Shown: piece by piece, positions 33,701 to 44,846 of the stretch
Position numbering within the stretch: the stretch's first letter is position 1
How the letters are laid out: every line of letters begins with the position of its first letter
Origin: Ministeria vibrans ATCC 50519
Taxonomy: Eukaryota > Opisthokonta > Filasterea
NCBI GenBank assembly: GCA_943704425.1
Contig: CALSCP010000883.1
Location: 1-64,000, forward strand
Direction of reading: 5' to 3'
Length of the DNA: 64,000 nt
Position numbers and translations under genes: made by a program
The notes under the pieces: generated by a model
What the model saw: the letters and a program-made list of their open reading frames with translations, nothing else
Databases searched by the model: none
Told to the model about the DNA's origin: nothing

Positions 33701-35612
33701 TCTTGGGCAGCGTGGTCATTCAGAACAACGTCAACTTGTGTTCGGGTGGCGAAGCCTATTGGACTGGCATCACCCCCAACGAGCCGTCGATGACAAACAA
33801 CAGTCCGCTTGACGGTCTGCTCGAGTGCAATGCGCTTGAGCTGGAGCCATCGTCGGTGTCGTCGGCCACGGCGACGCTTGCCGCTGCCGTAGCCCTTTCG
33901 AATCCCAATGCGTTTGCACAGGCGGCCTCCCAGTCGAGTGCGAGTGGAGTTGCGACGACTCTTGTCGAGTCGATGTTGACTACCACCTCGTATCTGTCCG
34001 GGGCGCTTCAAGAATCTATGGTAACCTCAAACGCCACATCATCAAACGTCACCTCGAACGTGAGCAGTGCCGCTCGCCGTGCGCTTGTTGCTATCGATTC
34101 GCTACTGGCGCCCGCCATGCTCACCCTTCTGCAGAGTGCCACTTCAACGACTCCGCTCGCCAATGCAATGGTGAGTGCCGTTGAGACGTCGACTCTGGGC
34201 AGTCCGTGTACGCAGCAGGAGAATTTTGTTGGTCAACACGCCGAGGCAGTCGCCTCACGCTGGAGCACCCTCACCGACGCGGTGGGCACCTACGCTCTCA
34301 GCGGGCTCTCGTCGGTTCAGATGAACAAAGAGTTTGCCCAGGAAGTTTCCAGCACCAGCGCACGAGTGCTTCCTCTGGGCGTCGGCGACTTTAGCTGCTC
34401 CATTGTCGTGCAGCTAATTGCGTATACGACCAATCCTTTTACGCAGCAGGCGGTGTCACTACCGACGGGACTCATCACGCCGCTGCTGCAGCCCCTCTCG
34501 CAGTTTGTGGTTGACTCGCCCATCGTGTCATTTGTCGTGGGTAATGCCACGGTGGAGGGTCTCTCTGACGACGCCCGTGTTCAAGTGACGCTGAAGCACA
34601 CGAGTGATCTGCGGAATGTTACGCGTCGCTGTCACTTTTGGTCCTACACTCTGAATGCGTGGTCGAGGACCGGCTGCACGACTGCAGCAGTGTCGAACCG
34701 CGAAACTATGTGCAAATGCAATCATCTCACCAACTTTGCGCTGCTCTTCGATCCTGACGAATCACCCCCGCCGCCTCAAATCAACGAGTGTGACTCGTCG
34801 CCGTGTCGCAATGGAGGGACGTGCGAGGACGACCTCGACTCGTTCGTGTGTCACTGTGCAACGGGATTCACCGACACGGTGTGTGCGTCGGCCATCGATG
34901 AGTGCGCCAGTGCACCATGTCTCAACGACGCTGAGTGCCACGATGGCACCAACTCGTTTGTATGTGCGTGCAGAGACGGCTTCACTGGTGTGCTGTGCGG
35001 TGAAGATGTGAGCGAGTGCGCTAGCTCACCGTGTCAAAACCAGGCAACCTGCGAGGAGGGTATCAATCAGTTTGTGTGCCTGTGCCACTCTGGATTCACC
35101 GGCGTGCTGTGCGAGGTGAACATTGACGAGTGTGTGTCGCAGCCGTGTGCACACGATAGCGCCTGCATTGACCGCCAAGACGGCTACAGCTGTGTCTGTG
35201 AGGCCGGCTGGACGGGAACACTGTGCGACGTTGATATTGATGAGTGCGCGAGCTCGCCCTGTCACAGCGGCGGCACCTGTACCAACGAAGTTGCCGCGTA
35301 CTCGTGCACCTGTCCCATTGGCTATACGGACGCAGTGTGCTCGACAGCCGACTGGTGTGCATCATCACCGTGTGCCAATGGAGGGGTGTGCTCTAGCGAC
35401 CCTTTGACGGGATTTTCGTGTGTGTGCGCCCCCGGTTGGTCCGGTGAGAGATGTCTGTACAACATTCTTGAGTGTGCCTCTTCGCCCTGTGAGAATGGCG
35501 CTTCGTGCGTTGACGATGTAGATGCTTACACGTGCGTGTGCGCCGCTGGATACACGGGGTTGTTGTGCGGCGCTGACATCAACGAGTGCGCGTCGCAGCC
35601 GTGTGGGGCTCA
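30799..35612 (+). CDS. Receptor-like ectodomain: L-domain-type repeats, GPS motif, EGF repeats (cut by gap)
   Basis: Three exons, 30799-30902, 30988-31269 and 31440-35612, give about 1,519 residues before an N run. A signal peptide (FSVAVLVLALCLSPTPGLA) is followed by over 900 residues of beta-rich repeats with units like IEGTLHIEGNPVLPT and SLDGFDSLVSAKSIIISNN, resembling receptor-L or leucine-rich-like domains. A Ser/Thr/Ala helical region leads to a GPS motif: CHFWSYTLNAWSRTGC (C1193 onward) and MCKCNHLTNFALLF, with the predicted cleavage between L1225 and T1226. At least seven EGF domains and part of an eighth follow, instead of the seven-helix domain usual in adhesion GPCRs. A membrane segment may lie past the gap. 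Confidence 0.85.
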
Positions 35613-35619
35613 NNNNNNN
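35613..35619. other. Assembly gap (7 N)
   Basis: Seven N bases truncate the GPS/EGF gene within an EGF domain. The sequence after the gap is AT-rich and does not continue the gene. Confidence 0.98.
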
Positions 35620-35927
35620 AATATTTTTCTTTGAATAAATGAAATAATAATATTCCTTCTTCATTCCTTCCTCAAGAATGAAGAATTAATATCCTAGTAC
35701 AAACTTGAAACTACAGTCTGCAAATACGAATTGACTCACTTGAGTGAGAGTCGACTTCTGCATTGTATTTTGCATATTCATAATGTTAAACGCATTCAAC
35801 TCTCTAATGAGACAATTATTATTGTCTTTTAATTTTTAAGTAATTCATTTCACCAATTCACTGTTCACACAATTTTATTTTTTCTTGTGTACAACCCCCG
35901 CTCTTCAGTGCTATCTCTTGTTTTACC
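35620..35927. other. AT-rich spacer, no gene seen
   Basis: About 300 bp lie between the gap and the CENP-X start. The sequence is AT-rich with no coding exon recognised. It probably includes the CENP-X promoter. Confidence 0.6.
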
Positions 35928-36741
35928 ATGGAGCAAATCGAGTCACTGCCGACCATCGCATTGAAGGAAAAAGTTGTCCAAAAGGCGTTTTTGGCGGTAG
36001 GTCGACTGTTCGGTTGACAGCCCTTGCTGCCGTCCCTCTCGCTTACGGCACGCCTCTCTTTGTAGTACAACACCGATATTACTAATTTGAAGGTGTCGAC
36101 GTCGTCGGCGCGCTCAGGATCGCAGTATTTGCGACTGTTTATGGCTGGTAGGCAGATGGGTCTTTTGTGTTCTTGCTCCTCACACACACTCGCTCACTGT
36201 GCCCTTCCCGCCTACTCTTCTCTCGCACACATCTGTTCTGTCCTTGTGTTTCTTTTTCTGTTATGCTGTTTCTCCTTTTGTGTCTCTGTTGTGTTCTGTT
36301 TCTCCTTTTGTGTCTGTTGTCTTGTGCTTCTTGTTCTGCTTTTCTGTCTTCTTTTCTCTGTCACTTGAAACTTCTTGACACCGCACACACACGCTCGTTT
36401 TGTGTCTCTATTACTTGAAAGTTTCTTGACACCACACACACACACTCGTTTTGTGCCCCTGTTACTTGAAAAATTACTCGACACCACACACACACACTCG
36501 TTTTGTGTCTCTATTACTTGAAACTTTCTTGACACCACACACACACACACACTCGTTTTGTGCCCCTGTTGTTCTGTTTCTCTGGTCACAGTCACTTGAA
36601 AGCTCACTCACACTCTACTCGTTTTGTGACTCTGCAGAGGCAGCACTCCGCGCTGCGCAGATTGCCAAGCAAGAGGGATCCAGCGTTGTGGAAGCACACC
36701 ATGTCGAGAAAGTCTTGGCGCAGCTCTTCCTTGACTTTTGA
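35928..36741 (+). CDS. CENPX: CENP-X / MHF2 histone-fold protein
   Basis: Partner of CENP-S in the kinetochore CENP-T-W-S-X complex and in the Fanconi-associated MHF DNA-binding complex. Three exons, 35928-35996, 36066-36147 and 36638-36741, agree in phase and give 84 residues (human 81). The protein is one histone fold: LKEKVVQKAFLA, SGSQYLRLFMAEAALRAAQ, and the diagnostic C-terminus VEKVLAQLFLDF, matching the family's EKVLPQLLLDF. Intron 2 (36148-36637) is filled by a minisatellite. Confidence 0.93.
36360..36575. repeat. Minisatellite in CENP-X intron 2
   Basis: About four copies of a roughly 55-bp unit occur in tandem, built from ttacttgaaa, cttgacacca, a CA tract, and ctcgttttgtg. It lies wholly within the second CENP-X intron. 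Confidence 0.9.
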
Positions 36742-36917
36742 CTTGAGAGGAACAGGACAGAGAGGAATTAGTGTGATTTGTGGTGTACAAAAATATGTGA
36801 CTTGTATAATTCGAAAGACGGCTCTTCCTTCTTGCTTCTCAAGACTGAGGAGTATCTGTTGTGACATCGGTAGTTAAGTCGTAATAGAACTAAAAAAACA
36901 AGTAAAAAGAGGAGGGA

Positions 36918-37788
36918 TTAGCGCCCCTCTCCCCCGCTTCGTTTTGGTCTCACTTGAATAGCATCAACGTATGAGCCGTCCTTCTTTCGTCCCGCGTTGG
37001 GCACTCGTCCGAGTTCACTAAAGCCCTTCTTGCGCCACAGATTTACACTGTGCATACAAAGATAGACATTTGTGTGTGTGTGTGATCGGAATGAAGACGA
37101 CAGGCTGGGAGCTATACGGCTTTTTAGTACCCTGCAGTGTTGTCAACAAAGACTAGATTGAACATGCTCGCGCGGTAGCCCAGGTCGCGCGCCAGAAGAA
37201 GATACGCGTCCGCCATGAAGGAGCCCAGTCCCATGCCTCGACACTGTCACAAGCAAACAAACAAAAAAAAAAGTTTTTCTCTTTTGAGCTCTCAGACGAG
37301 TGTGCGTGTGGGTGGTGTACCTTCGCGTCGACGATGAAACCGCCGTTGCAAATGTGAGCGCATCGCCCTGGAAAATTCGGCTTGATGTACACTGCCGCCA
37401 TCACGACACCCGTCTCGCCATGCGTCACCTAGTAGACGTTCAAGCGGTCAAGGCGGAGTCAAGCGGGCCTAGCTAGGCGTACGCAAAAGGCGTCGTGACT
37501 CAGATAGTACGCGCGGAAGGCCGCGTCGTCCAACGCGCGCTCCTGGGGGTACGTGGCGCCGTCCAACACAATGGCGTTGAAGATACGACGCATCTCTTCG
37601 ACGTGGGCCTCTGCAACCGTGTCTAGGCGCACAGGCGTGCCATCTTTCAGCTGTTGTGAGTGCATCAATTAATTATTATCATTACTAATGTCTTCACAAG
37701 TTTGTTTCAGCACAACTCATACCGTCTTCTCGAGCGGAAGTCGTGCAGGGCGTTCGTTTTTGGGTCTCGGGTCAAGGACGTAAGCCAT
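36918..37788 (-). CDS. GNAT N-acetyltransferase (Mpr1-like)
   Basis: Five exons (minus), 37788-37723, 37650-37483, 37428-37321, 37243-37131 and 37047-36918, join in phase and give 194 residues. The GNAT fold is clear: VVMAAVYIKPNFPGRCAHIC on the central strands, the acetyl-CoA-binding loop RGMGLGSFMADAYLLLARDL, and NLVFVDNTAGVNLWRKKGFS near the end. The combination YIKPNxPGRCxHxCNGGF is like fungal Mpr1-type acetyltransferases, which act on azetidine-2-carboxylate or proline-related compounds. The substrate here is inferred at best. It diverges from the BTB/CAP-Gly gene across 230 bp. Confidence 0.88.
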
Positions 37789-37920
37789 CAAAATTCAAAT
37801 CAATAAAAATAATAATAATAGGAATAAATGAAGTCGAAAAGTTCACTCAAAAAGGAGAGAGAGAGAGAGAGAGAAATATTAATGCACATATAAAAGAGAG
37901 TAATACAATGCTTCCGCCAC

Positions 37921-37955
<35 letters not shown>

Positions 37956-38018
37956 TATTATTATTATTGTTATTATTTTTAATTTTTAGTCATCGTCAAA
38001 TTAGTACTTTTTGGAAAT

Positions 38019-39716
38019 ATGGACTTATTGGACCTCATCAAAGACTCAACCTCAAGCCAAGCAAGCACACTCAACAGGTCTCATTTTGACTGTGTTTTTT
38101 CTCGTGAATCAGTGACCTTTGTCGCACATTTGTCCATTTTGCGGGTCAGACTCCCTGCAAGTCTATTCGGCAGCTGTGTGACACCTTTGGCCTCAATCAC
38201 ATCGTCAAGAGCATGTCAGTATCTCAACATGACCCTGGACAAGGCTACGGCGTCGGTGCGCGACGATGTGTACGCCGGAGTATCAACAACCGAACTTCCC
38301 GGACTCTCCGACGCCCCCCTGAGCAACGCGCTCCTGCAGCTGCTCCACGACACTCCTGTATCAAGCATATTGTCATCGGAAAGCCCCTTGGAGTCTGATT
38401 TCGTCGTGCTGGTCGCTGAGAGTGGCGAAAAAGTGTTGGGCTTGCGCTCGATTCTCGCCGCCCGATCAGCCTACTTCGATGCCCTGCTCTACGCCCCCTT
38501 TCGGGAGCAGTCGCAGCGCTCCATCTCTGTCGACTGCAGCGCTGGCAAGGTGTTGCAAGTCATTCTCGACTTCCTAGTGGGTCGTGTGTTTCCAAGCGAA
38601 CCGGACGAGCGCACGGGCGAAGTGCTTGCGCTCGCCGACGCCTGGCTTCTCGCCGATCTCACGGAGGCCATTGAGGCACAACTCGGCCAAAAGCTATGCC
38701 ACAACTTTCAACATCGACCACCCTGTGCCCAGTGCATGTCGGGCATCCTGACCACGCTCCACCTGAGCGAATCGCAGTTGCCCCTGCTCCACCAGCGATG
38801 CGCACGTTTTGTCGAGACCGAATCGATTCGCATGGTACCCTCACGTCACTTTGGCCAACTGCCAGCCCTCATACGCGAGCGTGTCTTCAGCGAAGCACGC
38901 ACGCAACTTGCCTGCTACCGCACCGACACGGTCTCAACGTACGTGCGCTGGCGCAGTGTCCGTCAACGCGTCCCGACCGCTCTCAAAGCTGACACCTCAC
39001 GCGTCGAGTGTGCCGCTCTCGATGCCATTCTCGCTGGTCTCGATACCTCTGTGCGCGACCAAAGCACCCTCACTGTGCTTCTCTCGGACGAGTGGCACGC
39101 CGATGTTGCTGTGGATCTTCTCGAGGGGATTCGCGAACGGCTCACCGGCGTTAATTGTCTCGCATGCTTCACTGCCCTCCACCGTCTCGCGCACGGCTTC
39201 ACATTCATCAGCGATCCTGCTCGCACTACACTTACACGCGCTCTAGCGACTGCCGCTCATCTAGTGCTCTCGACAGTGCGTGTGCGCTTCTCCGAGGCAT
39301 TCACACGCGCGCTCGAGCACACTCCGTCACTCCTCCAAAACCTCCGCGCGTCTCTACCGACCGATTCCTCCTACTCACACTTTGCCGTGATACCATCAGT
39401 AGACGACATGGTAGCAGCCGAGACAGCAAATCCCAATATGGAAAGGCCAACGACGAAAAAGAGTGTGTCGCGTGTGTCTCGTCGCATAATAGGCACACGT
39501 ATTGCACTAGTCACTGAGCGACACAAAGTGCGCCGAACAGGAATTGTGCGCTTTGTGGGTGCAACACAGTTTGCAGCAGATGTGTGGATTGGTGTCGAGC
39601 TGGACCTTCCGTTTGTGGGTAGGAATGACGGCTCGGTCAATGGAGTGCGCTACTTTAGCACCACTCGCGAACAGTCTGGTTTGTTTGTACGTCGCGAAGC
39701 CATTTTGAAGCAGTGA
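38019..39716 (+). CDS. BTB-domain protein with C-terminal CAP-Gly domain
   Basis: One frame of 565 residues. A BTB/POZ fold is seen in residues about 125-225: DFVVLVAESGEKVLGLRSIL, AARSAYFDALLYAPFREQ and ALADAWLLADLTEAIE. A helical BACK-like middle follows. The last roughly 75 residues are a CAP-Gly domain (TGIVRFVGATQFAADVWIGV, GRNDGSVNGVRYF), the module that binds tubulin or EB1 C-termini. A cullin-3 adaptor linked to microtubules is a reasonable guess. Near the N-terminus, 38078-38149 could be an intron of 72 bp (GT...AG, divisible by three), so about 24 residues there may be spliced out. Confidence 0.82.
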   Translation: MDLLDLIKDSTSSQASTLNRSHFDCVFSRESVTFVAHLSILRVRLPASLFGSCVTPLASITSSRACQYLNMTLDKATASVRDDVYAGVSTTELPGLSDAPLSNALLQLLHDTPVSSILSSESPLESDFVVLVAESGEKVLGLRSILAARSAYFDALLYAPFREQSQRSISVDCSAGKVLQVILDFLVGRVFPSEPDERTGEVLALADAWLLADLTEAIEAQLGQKLCHNFQHRPPCAQCMSGILTTLHLSESQLPLLHQRCARFVETESIRMVPSRHFGQLPALIRERVFSEARTQLACYRTDTVSTYVRWRSVRQRVPTALKADTSRVECAALDAILAGLDTSVRDQSTLTVLLSDEWHADVAVDLLEGIRERLTGVNCLACFTALHRLAHGFTFISDPARTTLTRALATAAHLVLSTVRVRFSEAFTRALEHTPSLLQNLRASLPTDSSYSHFAVIPSVDDMVAAETANPNMERPTTKKSVSRVSRRIIGTRIALVTERHKVRRTGIVRFVGATQFAADVWIGVELDLPFVGRNDGSVNGVRYFSTTREQSGLFVRREAILKQ

Positions 39717-39858
39717 TGCACAAAGTTGTAGAAGCATTAAGACTGTAATGATTGTAATATTGATTCATAATAATATTATTGTATAGTGTACAACAGTGAA
39801 AAAAAAAATGAAATGAAACAAGGAGGCAGAAAAGGGATAATGAAGAGCAAAAGAGGGA

Positions 39859-42700
39859 TTATGAGGAAGAAGTTTGGCAGATTTCCCACTCGCCTTCAAT
39901 CTGACCAACAAGAACACCAGCAGAGGTGAGTTCAGACCAGAAGGGAACTGCGCTGACGGATCCTGAGAGGGGCAGGGCAGAGAGAACGGTGGACGCAAGG
40001 GAGTCTTCGCGCCCTTCTTGCTTGAGCAGCACAATGACGTGTGTGTGTGTGATGTAGTCGGAGGACTGCACAATGGGCACAAGGTGGGGCAGCTCGGACG
40101 GGCGCCACTCGACGGTGGTGCGCTGATGGCTGCCGCCTCCGCTGCCGCCTCCGCTGCCGTCCTCACTGCCCGCAATGCTCTTGGGTCTCCCCGAGGCCGT
40201 CTTGGTGCGCCCCCGTGGGGCAATGGGCGACGTGATAGAAGCAGGACCGGGTGTGCTCGATGCAGACGATGTGGAAGTGGCCACCACTGGTGACGCGGGT
40301 GGTGGTGGTGCCGCTGAAGTTGAACTTGAGGCAGCAGCTTGGATAAGCTGACCGCGTGGCACGAGAGTGCCCTTGCCACCCCCACTGCTGCTGCCGCTGC
40401 TGCTCCGTGCCCCTCCTTCACTCTCCGAGCTAGTCACGCGTCCTCCTTCACCACTGTTAACTCGATCGAGAGGTCGCCCAGCCATCACAGGTGGGGGAAC
40501 ACCTTGCAACACGGCACCACTCGTCTGCATGAGCACTCCACCTGCACCATCATCCAAATACATGTCCTCCTCGTCTTCGTCGTCGTCGTCGTCGTACTCA
40601 AAGTCATTGCTGGCAAACACTCGCTCGCTCGGCCCGTCCGTCGACACAAGACGACGCGCTGTGTTTCGCGAGCCCACCGCCAACAAGTGCTGATGCTTCA
40701 TCTTCTCCAGCACATCCTCTTCTTCGCGGCGCAGTTGACTCGCGCTCATCGTCGATGTTGTTGCTGTCGCGGTCGCGTCGGTGTCATCACCATCCGCGTT
40801 GGTCGCTGTGTTACTTGTTGTGCTCAAGCGACCCTCACCTTCCGCACTGGCGGAGAGACCACGCGAGAGTTGCTTCTGAGCCTGCGAGATGGCGTTGAGA
40901 GGTTCGCAGACGTCGCCGACATACACGGGCATGGGCACGACAACCTCTTCTTCAGCGGACACCTGCGTGCCACGAACACTATGTGAGCGTGTGACGCCTT
41001 CAATACGCGACGATTGAAACTCGAGGTAAAAGGGGGCGCGCGACGAAAGCGACGCAGGAGGATGGAATGTGAGGCGTGCGCCGGTGAGACGGAGCAGACA
41101 ACCGTCGGTGGTGCTGTCGGCGGCCGAGCCAACAAACTGACACTGAAGAGCACACTCAAAGTAGGCGTACACCGGCGAGTGGTCCGACGTGGTAATGGAA
41201 TCAGCGGAGTTGTAGAGTAGACAACGACAGGCGAGGTCGGGAAAGGACTTCCAGAGAACGCGATCGCACCAGCTGGGCTGATTCACGCGAATGCGACCAT
41301 TCTTGTACGTCTTCTTCCACGCGTACCGCTCGCGGGTGCCACGCTCGTAGCGGTACGAAGGTGGAAAGTTGACGGTGCGCTCCTGGAAGCCGACAAAGGC
41401 ACGACCGGCGTCACGTTCGCGTCGCAACTGGTCAATGTCGTGGAGAGTACCCCAGTCACGCGCCTCGACCGCCTCGAGCACCACATCGATGGGTGCTTCG
41501 CTGCGGTAGTTGAGGTCGCCCATCCAGAAGAGATGGTGGAACTGACAGGAGAGGTCGAGGCCGCGCATGCCAAGCGACAAATTCCGTACAATTTCTGCAA
41601 AGTCGGCGTTGCGACGCGCACAATGTTCGGTGCCGCTGGCAAGGTGAGTCGACACAAAACACAAGGCGGTCGCGTCAAAGTAAAAGCTCACTCCGCACGC
41701 TCCCTTGTTGCCCAGCTTGTTTGCAATGCCCGTTCCCAGTGTGCTCGTTTGCACATGCGTAATGCGATTCGCAGCGCTCTCCCGCACCAGCACACACAAT
41801 CGCATCATCCACAGCGACGCTCGCCCTACCAGATCATACGCTTCGCCAGCGTACGCACTCACTGCTAGTCGAAGGCCCTCGGACCATTCCTTCACGTCCC
41901 CCGTTGCTTCCTGCAAAGAGATTGCGGTGATACATGAGAAAATCATCAATCCTAAACAACTGCAAAGCGCGTTACTTGTGCTCCAATGGCGTAAATGTCA
42001 CAGAAGCCACCCTCCGAATCGGCAGCGAGCCAAGTGTGTAGCTCAATGGGTGCCTCGTGCTCGCCCATGTTGAATGTGCTGCAGAAAACCCGCAGCAAAG
42101 GCGTGTGACGTCGCGATGGAGAGTGCGTCAAAAAGTTGGTTCTCATCATCTAGTGGTGGTAATACAAAAAAAACAGAATTAAAAAAGAAGAATAATAATT
42201 TTTCAAAATGTTTGTACCTCAATGTACTCGCAGAAACGTTCGCGAGCACCCGCCGACTCAAAGCGATAGTCTTTGCGCTTCTTGTGTCGAAAGCGCAACC
42301 CGATACGACGCTGGTCGGAGCGACTCTTGATGACCGTGAGCAGGTCGGCAATCGGATAGGGTTTGTCGTTGGGACTGCTCACGAGCGCATGCAAGCCGCT
42401 CTTCTTGACGAGCGTCACCGTGCCATGATCCATGGTGACCGACAGTCCCGTGGGAATCTTAAGCATGCCATCGAGCTTGGTGACAGGGAAGTATTCGGAT
42501 GGCATTCGCGTCGGCCCTTCGTGCTCTTGTCCAGTCTGTGCAACGACTGACTCTCCTTCTACGCAACAAGACGATAAAACAACAGTGAGATGCAAAAGAC
42601 TCAAATGGAAGAGTATGCAGTTCTGGTATTAACGGGTAGAGATATGTGCTATGCGTAAGTGCTCATAGCAAGGTGGAAAAGAAACGAACGCGACCGGGAT

Positions 42701-42794
<94 letters not shown>

Positions 42795-43308
42795 AAAAAC
42801 AAAGTCGCTTCTTTCAATGACAACAAAGGCACCGGCGGTCTACGGCTCAAGTCAGATTGCAGTGTGCAGCATATAGCAACACAGAGGCGCGCACGGGGGA
42901 AGCGAATAGCGCTGCGGGAGGGCCAGAGGGGGTTGACAAAAAAGTACAATTTTTAGCGAAAAGTGAAAGGGAAAAGACGGAGAAGGACGAAGAGAAGAAT
43001 GGAGGTACAGGGAGAGAATGCACACAATGACAAAACACACGCAGCGGTGAGGAAAAAAGAAGAGAGGAAGAGAGAAAGAGAGAGAGAAAGGGAGAGAGAG
43101 AGAGAGAGAGAGCAAAAAAAAAAAAAAAAGAGCATTGCTTGAGTGAGAAGAGGAGAGGAAGAAATGAAACACCCGACAGCCGAGTGTGATGCAGTGCTCG
43201 TGATGATGGTGTGGACGAAAGGAGGGAGCATAGGGTACCCTTCCCGGGCCGCTGGGCCACTTGGGCGACGGCCGACGAAAGCGCAGCAGAACTCGGAGGC
43301 TGGGCCAT
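39859..43308 (-). CDS. Inositol polyphosphate 5-phosphatase
   Basis: Removes the 5-phosphate from phosphoinositides. Four exons (minus), 43308-43239, 42558-42218, 42149-41976 and 41910-39859, are in phase and give 878 residues. A PH-like N-terminal region (KLDGMLKIPTGLSVTMDHGT...KKRKDYRFES) precedes the catalytic domain: RVFCSTFNMGE, NKGACGVSFYF, LFWMGDLNYR, PSWCDRVLWKS and TSDHSPVYAYF, all hallmark motifs. A long Ser/Gly/acidic low-complexity segment separates this from a C-terminal folded stretch (LPHLVPIVQSSDYITHTHVI...). The layout recalls SHIP-type enzymes. Exon 1 encodes MAQPPSSAALSSAVAQVAQ and was accepted because its phase fits exon 2 exactly. Confidence 0.9.
42702..42791. repeat. (GA)n repeat in 5-phosphatase intron 1
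   Basis: About 90 bases of pure GA lie within the first intron (42559-43238). More GA-rich tracts and an A run occur at 43030-43128. Confidence 0.95.
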
Positions 43309-43506
43309 CTGAAGGCGGGGAGAAGGGACGGAGGGGGGGAGGGGGGGGGGGGGGGGGGGGCTGTTGGGTGTGTGAGGTGTGTGTGAGAAACTAGTGTGTG
43401 GAATGAACTGTAGAGTCTTGATTTGTGAGATCGGAATTTTCAACAGAAGTTCAGTTTCATTTTGTCTGATTTCGACTGACTCGCCATCCCGCTTGCCGTT
43501 GCTCTC
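43309..43506. promoter_or_regulatory. Bidirectional spacer with a long G run
   Basis: This 198 bp region separates the divergent 5-phosphatase and PhyH start codons. It contains G-rich sequence at 43332-43361, including about 20 consecutive G, which could form a G-quadruplex near the 5-phosphatase start. Confidence 0.6.
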
Positions 43507-44434
43507 ATGTGTACCCCTAGTGAATTAGAGTCGTTTCAAATGGACGGATTTGTGCTGTTAAAGGATATTTTCTCGGCGGAGGAGATGGACAAATGTTGTG
43601 AATCGTACGACAGAATGTTTTCACGCGCTCGCGCTCGTGGGGACAATGTGCAGGCCAAGTGGAAGGGAGACTGGCAGACAGACGTGGATGAGCAAGGCAA
43701 GCCGACGAGCGTTCTCAGTATTCACAATGTGCAGCTTCACGACGCAAGTAAGATATTGTTGATGTTGTTCTTGTTGTTGTTGTTGGTGTTGTGTTTGACT
43801 CTCCTCTCTCCTCGCTCGTTGCAGCCTTCTCCAAGATGCTTGTCCACGAGCGGCTGATGGATGTGTGTAATGCTGTAATGGGCAACAAGGGTGTGTGTTT
43901 GCATCACACCAAGGTAGACTGTGTGTGTTGTGTGTATGTTGCTTATGCGTCTCGCACTGACTTTTTTTGTAGGCACACTTGAAAGAGGCCCGAGTCGGCG
44001 CGGCCTTTCCGCCACATCAAGACTACCATTACTTTCCTTTTGAGAAAGACTCGCTCATTGCAGTCTTTATTCACTTGGAAGAGGCAAGTCCCGACAACGG
44101 AGGCCTTTGTGTATGGCCAGGCTCACACAAACTCGGTCCTCAACGAGACGCAGGCGCAGATGGAGCACACTACTGCGAACCAAACAAGTGGCCCCTGTCT
44201 GGTGCAACGCCCGTGGTTGCGTCCAAAGGCGACGTGCTCCTCTTTCACTACCAGTTGGTACACGCATCGTACCGCAACACCAGTGCGCAGGACCGTCGCA
44301 TGCTCCTCTTCCAGCTTCATACGCCCGACGATGTTCCACTGAAAAACATCCATCGGTCGCCCTGTGCCGGCATTATGTTGCGTGGCGTCAACGAGACACT
44401 TGAAGCAGATCTGGCCAAGAGACACGAGAACTAA
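43507..44434 (+). CDS. Phytanoyl-CoA dioxygenase family protein
   Basis: Fe(II)/2-oxoglutarate-dependent oxygenase of the PhyH family. Three exons, 43507-43747, 43825-43913 and 43973-44434, agree in phase and give 263 residues. The double-stranded beta-helix is recognised by the HxD pair in FPPHQDYHYFP (H125, D127), GGLCVWPGSHKLG, the distal histidine in HYQLVHASYRNTS (H207), and the downstream arginines that bind 2-oxoglutarate (RNTSAQDRR). The N-terminus (LESFQMDGFVLLKDIFSAEE) is the usual PhyH opening. No targeting peptide is evident. The substrate is unknown. Confidence 0.92.
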
Positions 44435-44846
44435 TGTTAGTCCGTATCGTTTCGCGTTGTGTTGTGTAAAATTAGGTAGTGAAAGTACTCATAATAAGTA
44501 ATAATAATGAAAAATGAGTATTGAAATTGTCTCGGGCAGTCAGTCAGACAGCAGACTCTCAGACTCTCGGTGAGTCTATGCGCTTCTCAATTATTCGTTA
44601 GACGGAATTAATTAGGTAGTGGCGATGGGACATTCCCGTAATAGTAATATACTATAGTTTGCACATTCATTGTTACGGAGCCCAACTCCATGATCTTTTC
44701 GCCAATCAACCATCAATGCTCAATGGTTGGTTTGCGGTTCACAGAATTCTGAATCACAGCCAATCACGTTGACAGGATTGTGATATTATAACACGTAACC
44801 AAAATCATTCGAAATATTTAATATCAGTATTAACAATTAACTTCGC
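44435..44846. other. Spacer, no gene seen
   Basis: About 410 bp lie between the PhyH stop and the TBC gene start. The sequence is AT-rich with a few short direct repeats (cagtcagacagcagactctcag). No coding exon or RNA gene is recognised. Confidence 0.6.

Noticed and set aside
42847-43443. 198-residue Ser/Pro/Leu-rich minus-strand frame
   Set aside because: Only its MAQPPSSAALSSAVAQ part is used, as exon 1 of the 5-phosphatase. The rest is repeat-rich intron.
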